Assembly: GCA_027972325.1 (NCBI GenBank)
Contig: JAPMOS010000060.1
Span: 164,657-228,656, forward strand
Source: Paratrimastix pyriformis
Lineage: Eukaryota; Preaxostyla; Paratrimastigidae
Direction: 5' to 3'
Length of the DNA: 64,000 nucleotides
The notes under the pieces were generated by a model that had not been told where the DNA came from, did not search any database, and saw only the letters and a program-made list of their open reading frames with translations. The position numbers and the translations under genes were made by a program. Below, one piece after another: positions 56,701 to 64,000 of the stretch (positions are counted from its first letter, which is position 1; every line of letters begins with the position of its first letter).

Positions 56701-59700
56701 CCCCATGGCGACGAACAGGATGGCCGCTCAGCGGACCGCCCTGTGGCCTGGTGGGACCAGCGCTCCCGGCGCTGCAGAGTGGGAGGCGATCCAATCGCAG
56801 GATTACGACCGGATTGTCGCCACCTGGCGGTCTCTGCTGACGGTCTCGACACAGGCCCTCCTGTCGAAGGTCTGTGACGGGAGTTGCCGCCTGAGGCCTC
56901 CTCGCCCCCCTGAGCCTCCTTGCCGATGTCCCGGGGCATCTTCCGTCTGGTCGGGGTGCCGCAGCTCCAGGGGGACCACGTGGGCAGGCTACTGGCGCGG
57001 CTCTGCGAGGAAATGAGAGCCAAACTACAGGAGGACATTCCGCCATCGGCTGGGCCTCTTCGCGGCTCAACTGGGGCTCTCAACATTTTCTGGGGATGTC
57101 TCGAGGTTGTCATCGTCGCATACAGCAGCCTCAATCCCTCCCAAGCTGCTTCCGGGCCGATGCCCGCTGCTCCGGCCGATCCGTCTGTCCCTAAGCCATT
57201 CGTTCCCGCACCCGCACCCGCACCCGCACCCGCACCCGCACCCGCCGCCCCCGCCGCTGCGCCCGCCACCCCCGCCGCTGCGCCCGCACCCGCACCGCGC
57301 CGAATGGACCCGGAAAGCGCTGACCACCCACACTTTGCTTGCTGAAGGTCCTCCAAGGGGCGTTCGCTGGAGTGCCTCATTGGGCTGGCAGCGGCCCTGC
57401 TCGGCCGGACTCGGACTCCGAGCGACGCCGCGGCCAGCGAGAGCGGCCAGCCGCACCGGCCGGGTCAGGAGTGCCCGCTTCCAGCTGGCAGCGAGTACGT
57501 CGATGCGCCCACCTTAGTCCGGGTGCTCCAGGGCATTGCGGCGCTGCCTTGTACGTCCGTCGAGGCCGTCACAGTGGCGACGGGTCTCGGGCCGGCCTTT
57601 GCCGCGTTCGGTCCGCATTGCCCCGTTGCTACCTCTGATCCTGATTCGGTGGGTCCTTGGCTTGGCCCCGGCCTCAACCAGGGGCTCGTTCTGGTTTTCA
57701 CGTCGCTCCTTCGCTCCTCTCTGGTGCCCGTGCCGAGGCAGAGAAAGACAACCAAGGCGCCCCCATCCCCGCCACGGGAGCTCGGCAGGTGGGCGAAACT
57801 CCGGCCGCAGGCGCGGGCCCGGCTCCACTCTCATCGGTCTGCGCGGTCTTGTTCTTCCTGCGCCACCGCATTGCCGGCCCAGTTGTACAGCGCCCTCTGG
57901 GAGCAGATCCTCGGGGCCCTCCAGCGCCTCTACAAAGGACCCTACGACAGCGCCGCCCTGGAGACGCTGCAGCCGGTTCTGCTGGTCCGCCCACCCGCCG
58001 CCACCGCTGTTGCCTTCTGTGTCCAGATGCCGTCTGCTGCTGCTGCTGACACGCCGTTTGGCACGATGATATGTGCAGGCCATGCTCGACACGGACCGGG
58101 TGAAGGTCTTCAACAGGGGGCATCTGTTCTGGTCGGAGACTTTTGCTCGGGCGCCCCGGCTCGAGTACCCGGCCCCGCTTCGCGCCCTCTTCGCCAACAT
58201 CCGCCGAAAGGTCGGCGTCCTCTTTCCGCCTTCTTTGGGTGGCTGAGGGAGCGTTCTTTGCCCTTCGTCCATGTCCGGCGCAGAATATGATCACCCTTCC
58301 GGGATGGGAGGAGCTGGAAGGTTCTTCCGGCACAGGGCTCCCCTCGGTCTTGCTGGCGCGCCGTGCCATGCCCGGTGGTTCCGGCTTCGTCGGGGTCGCG
58401 TCCGCCAGTGCCACCCCGGGCGTCGTTGCCAGTGCCGCGGCGAGTGCCGCTGCAACCGCCTCTACTGCCGGTTTGGTAGCTGCAGGCAGTGGTTCGAGTC
58501 TCCCACAGAAACGGGCCGCCCAAGACGCGTCGATGCCATCAGGAGACTCCCACAAAGCTCGCCTGGTGCCGCCGCCACCGCTTTTTGGGGCGGAGAGCCT
58601 GGACGATGGTGGTAGTGTGCCCGGCCGACCCGAGGCAGCGGGCCCGAGAGCCCACGCGAGAGCACCCGCAGAGGCCGAGGTGACTCCACCGAGTCTGTCG
58701 ATTGGTGGCCCATGTGTGGCGCTGGGGCGGACCCTCATCCCCCAGTGGCGTGGCAATAATGTGGTGGTCATGCCTTTTGTTGGGGGCCGGGTGGTGGGCA
58801 TTGTGCGAGCGCAGGTCAACTCCCGCGACGCGGGGGCTTTTTCTCGGCGACGGGTGGGGCTGCCGCCGCCTTAGGCCCACAGGGAACGCCGGGCAGCCCC
58901 GGAGGCGGGTCCTCGGTGTCGACACCTCCGATGCCCAAGGCCACCCCGCGGCTCCACCCTCGCGGCACTCCCAAGCCGGGGTCGCCTGCCCCATTGTCCA
59001 CACTGCCTCGGTCGTCCTTCTTCGGTGCCACGTCGGCGCTGGCCGAGAGCCCAATCGGCACCCGATCTCGCAAGCGCACTCGTCCGTTGGTGGCCTGGAG
59101 GGGAGGCTCCCGGGGCCTGGAATGTGGCTTCTCATATTCCACGATTGCCTCCCCTTGCTGTAGTTGTGGTCCCGCCTCGTGAGAACACGCAGGACTTTGT
59201 CGTCATCGATTCGCTGGCAGGCGCCAACAGCAACGCCAAGGACCAGATCGGCACTAACAACGGTGATGAAGAGGTCGGTCCCGGTTCCTCACTGTGCTCC
59301 CTGTGAGTGCCGGTACCCCATTTTCACTGCTTCCGGCGCCCCCCTGGTGTGCCCCGCAGGCGAGTCACCCTGGCGAAAGAGAGGAGGTCAAGCCACGCGA
59401 GGACATCGGTCTGCCACCGTTCTGGCTGGCTTTGACGGCTCACCCGAATGCTGCCGCTTGCAGGGCCTCCCCCCCCGGTCCTCGGGCCGACCGTCGGCCC
59501 AAAGGGCGAGATGGGACTCTCTGCCCCGACTCCTTCCACCGGGAGTCCGCTTCCCCCGCCGGTCGCCACCCCGGCCCAGGATGCGCACGATCGCATCGCC
59601 ACGATCGGGCCCGATGCCGACCAGGCAACGGCGAGCCGACCCCCGGCCCCTCCGAGCACTGCCCCAACAGCAGGGGGCGCCGCAATTGAACGGCCAGAGT

Positions 59701-61181
59701 CCACAGGGGCGCGGGGCGCGAATTCTCCGCCGCAGCCGCAAAGCTGCTTCGTGGTGACCGAGACCCCGGTCCCCCCGGACGATGGCCACGGCCTGGGCCG
59801 CGACTCGGATTCGTATGCGATCCCGTCTTCGATCGTCGGCGAGGGAACGCTCTTGTCCGCTGCCAACACGCCGACCGCGGCCGCACCGACTCGTGTCGTC
59901 CGAGGGGGCCCAGCGAAGAGGGCCCGCATCTCCAGGGGCGCCATGGGCGATTCCTCCGACGAAGACGAGAATTTTGGTCCTCCTGTGCCCGCACCAGCTT
60001 CCGCGTTCACACCAACACCACCACCGGCCCCCGCTCCTGCACCGACAATAACACCCGCACCGGCAATAACACCCGCGCCACCAGCACCCGCGCCACCAGC
60101 ACCCGCGCCGCCAGCACCCGCGCCACCAGCGCCCGCGCCACCAGCACCCGCGCCAGTACCCATACCCATACCCGGACCCGGACCCACACCGCCAGCACCC
60201 GCGCCACCAGGGCCCAGGGATGCCGCATTCGTTGGCCCGACGGGTGCCCGCCCCCAACTTGAAACTGTGGCTCGAATGACCTTTGGCCAGGAGGGGGTCA
60301 CCACAGTTCCGAGTTCCCAGCCAGAGCCGGAACGGGAGCCCCTCCCAGAGACCGACGCGGATGCCCGACCTGAGCTCTGGGAAGACATGCCCCCGGCGCG
60401 GCCGATCGCCTCCCAGGCGACACTGGCTGGCCACCCGGTCGAAAAAACCCCCCGTCTTGAACGCCAGCCATCTGCGCTCACACCCCGGCCGCCCCCACAA
60501 CAGCCGCAACAGCAGCCGCTGGCTTCGCCCGGAGGGCCTGAATCCCACCTGACCCCAATGGGCACCGAGTCGCTCCTGGCCGCTGGGGCGTCGCTCATCT
60601 TCTTGGGGATGGGAGCGCCGCCCAACTCCAACTCCCATGGCACCTCGGGAGCTGCCGCCGCGCGGGAACCCACGAGCCCCGTCACTGCTGGCCTGGCCCC
60701 CTCCACGATCCCCGCGACCCCATCCACGCCACCCTTGTCGCCTCGTGTCCACGGCTCCGAAGGACCTCAGGCGTACATTCCCGCCACACCATCGACCCCG
60801 ATCCCGGAGCCCATGATGCCGGCCACCAGCGCCACGGCCACGAGCGCCATCGAAGAGCCGGGCGAAGATCACCCCGATGGCACCTTCCCCACCGTCATCC
60901 CGGCCACGCCGGCGAGTCCTCGGCCTCAGCAGGACCCGCTTTGCCGTGCCGAAGAGAGCCCCCCGGGTACATGCAGCCTCTTGGCGGCGGCCGTTGGGGC
61001 GACCCTTCCGCTCGACCTGCCGCCTCATCCGGTGGCGATGCAGCCCGAGCCGGCGCCTGCCCCTCCTGCACCTGCCCCTGCACAACCAGGACCGGCACCA
61101 GCACCAGCACCAGCACCAGCACCAGCACCAGCACCAGCACCAGCACCAGCACCAGCACCAGCACCAGCACCAGCACCAGCA

Positions 61182-61214
<33 letters not shown>

Positions 61215-63053
61215 ACGACGGGCCTGAGCGGCGAGGGGCTGCCACTCCACGCCACCATTGGCGATGCCGAGCGAGTGGACATGGAGATGGATGAGCCGCC
61301 CACTCCTCGGGCTGCCGTGCTGCCACCCGGCTGTGATCCCGACACGGAGCTCCTTCCCGGAGAGACGGCTGCCTTGACCACGGGCCCCAATACCCTGACT
61401 GAAGAAGTCACCGCCCCCAGCGCCCAACGCCCCTCGCCAGACACAGCACCACAACCATCAAATCCAATTTCCCCACCCGTTTCTGCACCCGCTGATCCCG
61501 CCGCCGCGCCAGCAGAAACAACCCTCCCCCAAGAAGAACAGCACAGAGCAGCGCAATCGACCCGCACGAGCGGACCGCCGAAAGCGCCAGATGCGGGTGC
61601 CACTGCCTCCAGCTGCCACCCCTGTAACGCCCCGGCTGTCACTCGCCCGCGGGGCCTCCGACTGCCCTCGCCGCCTCGGGTCACCTCCAAGCACGCAAGC
61701 CCCGTTCACACGCAATGCTCTTCCTCCCCACCAGGCAATAGGGTTGCCCCGCAACTATCTCAGCCGGAGCACCAGGCAGGGGCACCCGAAGGCAGAGCGC
61801 CTGGAGAGACCACCACAATCCCGGTGGCCTCCGCCCATGAGGGCCTCGACGGGGAGATCGTGTGGGGCCTGCCGTCTCAGGTGCAAAGAGACGCCCGGCT
61901 CCTCGAGGGCCCGTGCTTCACTCCCACTCAGACACCACAGGCGCCCCGGCGTCAGGCCCAGTCCATACCATCCCTACTCTCGCCGCTCTCGTCACCACTG
62001 GCCGCCGAGAGGCACCGGAACATTGCCGAGCAGACGCGTCAAGAAGATACGGCCGTCCCAACCCCACCCCAGCCGACTCCACCCCCACGGGCACCACAGG
62101 CAGCGCCACAGGCAGCGCCACAGACAACACCACAGCCGACACCGCAGCCACAGCCGACAGCAGAGGCAGAGCGGGGACCACAGCCACAGCCGCAGGAACT
62201 ACAGTTGGAGTCGAACTGCAAGGGTCATGGCCCTATTGACCAACCCTCGACTGCAGCTGGCATTTATTCCTCAATTCAGGGTGGCTGCGCCCCTCATCTT
62301 TTGCCCACTCCCGAAGCCCTGCTTCGCCAATTACTTCGGGTCAGCGGCCCGGGGGCCGGCGGCACGATCACCCAAGCAGCCTCGGGGGCCTTGGTGCAAG
62401 TACAGCAGCTGCTCTTGGATACGCTGGCCGTTCTCACCGCTGCCCTCCGCGAACAGGTTGCTCTGGCGCCTCCCTCACCGCCACCAACACCCGTCGCCAG
62501 CACCAACGCCGTCATTTCGACTGCTCAGTCGGCAGCCTTCGCCAGTCTCCCCCTTGCCACAGCGAATGATCTTCCAACGGCGGCACAACCAGCACCCAGC
62601 AACCCTGTCGCAGCCACAGACGGCTCTCCTCTGTTCCCGTCATTTTCGAGCAAAAATCTGCTGAACGGCGGACGCATGGAGCCCGTGGTCGTGGAGCCCA
62701 CCGTGGATCATGACGCTGCGTGTCAAGTTGAACCAGATGGAAGGGCGGCCTCCCCCCCACCCGTCGAGACTCCGGCGATCAGTGCGGCTGCACCTGCTGC
62801 CGCAGTGACTTGCAGCACCTTAGAGTTGATGACCGAAACGGACCCGACAGGCCCCATTTTGCCGCCTGCCCCTCCAAGCAGAGGGTGGGGTCTCGTTTCG
62901 GCCAACGCCGCCCCAGGTTCTGCGGTCCCGACACCGGGATCACCAAGTGGCGGGTCCCGCAATCAGAGGCGGCCACTGTTTGGGTTGGGGCTGGGGAACC
63001 CAGGCCCTTCTCGGGAACCCATTCTCAGTAGCCGACATCACCAGAGGCGGTGA
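51173..63053 (+). CDS. RIF1: RIF1-like protein (N-terminal HEAT domain, long Pro/Ala-rich C-terminus)
   Basis: RIF1 controls replication timing and binds telomeres or break sites. Exons 51173-51441 and 51497-51570 and the exon from 51687 join in frame to give [40 protein letters not shown] and [19 protein letters not shown], the Rif1 N-terminal pattern. Further exons carry [12 protein letters not shown] (~52530) and, most diagnostic, [17 protein letters not shown] with [11 protein letters not shown] (~53475-53665). Later come [17 protein letters not shown] (~54180) and [14 protein letters not shown] (~55035). From ~59,450 a 1,200-residue Pro/Ala-rich region with a PAPA array and an acidic DSSDEDENF patch runs to the stop at 63051-63053. 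I found no clear RVxF or SILK motif. Exons between 54,500 and 59,400 are not fully resolved. An alternative start is the ATG at 51206. Confidence 0.72.
52264..52525. repeat. Intronic minisatellite CTCGCTCTGCGCGGGC
   Basis: About sixteen 16-bp copies with graded variants (CGTGC to CGGGC) lie in a RIF1 intron; the acceptor GCCAG follows at ~52530. Confidence 0.9.
53690..53724. repeat. TC dinucleotide array in a RIF1 intron
   Basis: About seventeen TC units; a second CT array of similar size lies at 54042-54072 in a following intron. Both may act as pyrimidine tracts. Confidence 0.85.
61092..61185 (+). repeat. Coding ACCAGC hexanucleotide array (Pro-Ala) in RIF1
   Basis: About fifteen copies followed by GCTCCT units, read in frame as alternating Pro and Ala in the RIF1 C-terminal region. 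Confidence 0.85.
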
Positions 63054-63182
63054 AAATTCCCCAAAATAGAAGGAGAACCCTGTGTTTCTCATGCCCCGCA
63101 GTAGTCGAGTGGGAGAGACGCCCTTTTTGAAGACAAAGGTGAGGGGATCGGATCCGGGCCGTGGGGGAAAAATAAAAAGGGG

Positions 63183-63349
63183 GTTGATGGAGAGCCGGTT
63201 GATGGAGAGCCGGTTGATGGAGAGCCGGTTGATGGAGAGCCGGTTGATGGAGAGCCGGTTGATGGAGAGCCGGTTGATGGAGAGCCGGTTGATGGAGAGC
63301 CGGTTGATGGAGAGCCGGTTGATGGAGAGCCGGTTGATGGAGAGCCGGT
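63183..63349 (+). repeat. Subtelomeric repeat, 15-bp unit TTGATGGAGAGCCGG
   Basis: About eleven near-perfect tandem copies follow the 3' flank of RIF1. A single further copy is embedded at ~63364-63378 among the next repeat class. Confidence 0.95.
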
Positions 63350-63757
63350 TGATGGAGGTTAGGGTTGATGGAGAGCCGGTTGATGGAGGTTAGGGTTGAT
63401 GGAGGTTAGGGTTGATGGAGGTTAGGGTTGATGGAGGTTAGGGTTGATGGAGGTTAGGGTTGATGGAGGTTAGGGTTGATGGAGGTTAGGGTTGATGGAG
63501 GTTAGGGTTGATGGAGGTTAGGGTTGATGGAGGTTAGGGTTGATGGAGGTTAGGGTTGATGGAGGTTAGGGTTGATGGAGGTTAGGGTTGATGGAGGTTA
63601 GGGTTGATGGAGGTTAGGGTTGATGGAGGTTAGGGTTGATGGAGGTTAGGGTTGATGGAGGTTAGGGTTGATGGAGGTTAGGGTTGATGGAGGTTAGGGT
63701 TGATGGAGGTTAGGGTTGATGGAGGTTAGGGTTGATGGAGGTTAGGGTTGATGGAGG
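63350..63757 (+). repeat. Subtelomeric hybrid repeat, 16-bp unit TTGATGGAGGTTAGGG
   Basis: About 25 copies share TTGATGGAG with the preceding 15-mer but end in GTTAGGG, a telomere unit, so each copy carries one TTAGGG. Confidence 0.95.
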
Positions 63758-64000
63758 TTAGGGTTAGGGTTAGCTAGGGTTAGGGTTAGGGTTAGGGTTA
63801 GGGTTAGGGTTAGGGTTAGGGTTAGGGTTAGGGTTAGGGTTAGGGTTAGGGTTAGGGTTAGGGTTAGGGTTAGGGTTAGGGTTAGGGTTAGGGTTAGGGT
63901 TAGGGTTAGGGTTAGGGTTAGGGTTAGGGTTAGGGTTAGGGTTAGGGTTAGGGTTAGGGTTAGGGTTAGGGTTAGGGTTAGGGTTAGGGTTATAGGGTTA
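63752..64000 (+). repeat. Telomere, TTAGGG repeats
   Basis: About 40 TTAGGG units run 5' to 3' toward the end, the orientation of the G-rich strand at a right chromosome end. Two imperfections are seen: a TTAGCTAGGG near 63768 and a TATAGGG close to the last bases. Confidence 0.97.

Noticed and set aside
63082-63393. Open frame in the subtelomeric repeats
   Set aside because: Mostly a translated 15-bp repeat (LMESR). No conserved sequence is present before it beyond about 30 codons.

Overview
The window is the right-hand end of a eukaryotic chromosome. The last ~250 bp are a TTAGGG array reading outward, preceded by two classes of TTAGGG-related subtelomeric repeat. The rest is very GC-rich, compact and intron-rich, with short intergenic gaps on both strands, so a free-living unicellular eukaryote is most likely. 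The species is not proven by the sequence. A cobalamin adenosyltransferase, a RidA protein, a GPI-type surface protein and chromatin corepressor genes fit a protist; an anaerobic preaxostylan-like protist is one candidate, as inference only.

Layout. 1-9563 (minus): LRRC9-like leucine-rich-repeat gene with a PARP-like insert and a tRNA-Thr(CGT) inside one intron; its 3' end lies off the window. 9767-12136 (minus): inositol polyphosphate kinase. 12924-15271 (minus): NAD kinase. ~15362-17127 (plus): coiled-coil protein. 17682-19591 (plus): BRWD/PHIP-like bromodomain protein. 19711-21232 (plus): ZNF830. 21592-22343 (minus): CobA-type cobalamin adenosyltransferase. 22455-31813 (plus): SIN3 corepressor. 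~32362-34277 (minus): SET/MYND-type protein. 34354-34719 (plus): RidA. 34884-36308 (minus): secreted, GPI-tailed, solute-binding-like protein. 36817-37977 (plus): GAPDH. 38147-50743 (minus): giant J-domain plus ARM/HEAT protein. 51173-63053 (plus): RIF1-like protein. 63183-64000: subtelomere and telomere.

There is no operon logic. Several genes act in chromatin or telomere biology (SIN3, BRWD-like, SET/MYND, RIF1), others in housekeeping metabolism (GAPDH, NAD kinase, RidA, CobA). Divergent pairs share very short intergenic spaces (76 bp for SET/RidA, 111 bp for CobA/SIN3).

The main discovery is the splicing signal. Nearly every intron I could place starts GTCYGY (GTCCGC, GTCTGC, GTCTGT and variants) instead of GTRAGT, and one intron starts GCCCGC, a GC donor with the same tail. 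Other recurrent patterns are private minisatellites inside individual introns, runs of 16-40 G or C, and a clear rise of GC from the first exons to the later exons of many genes.
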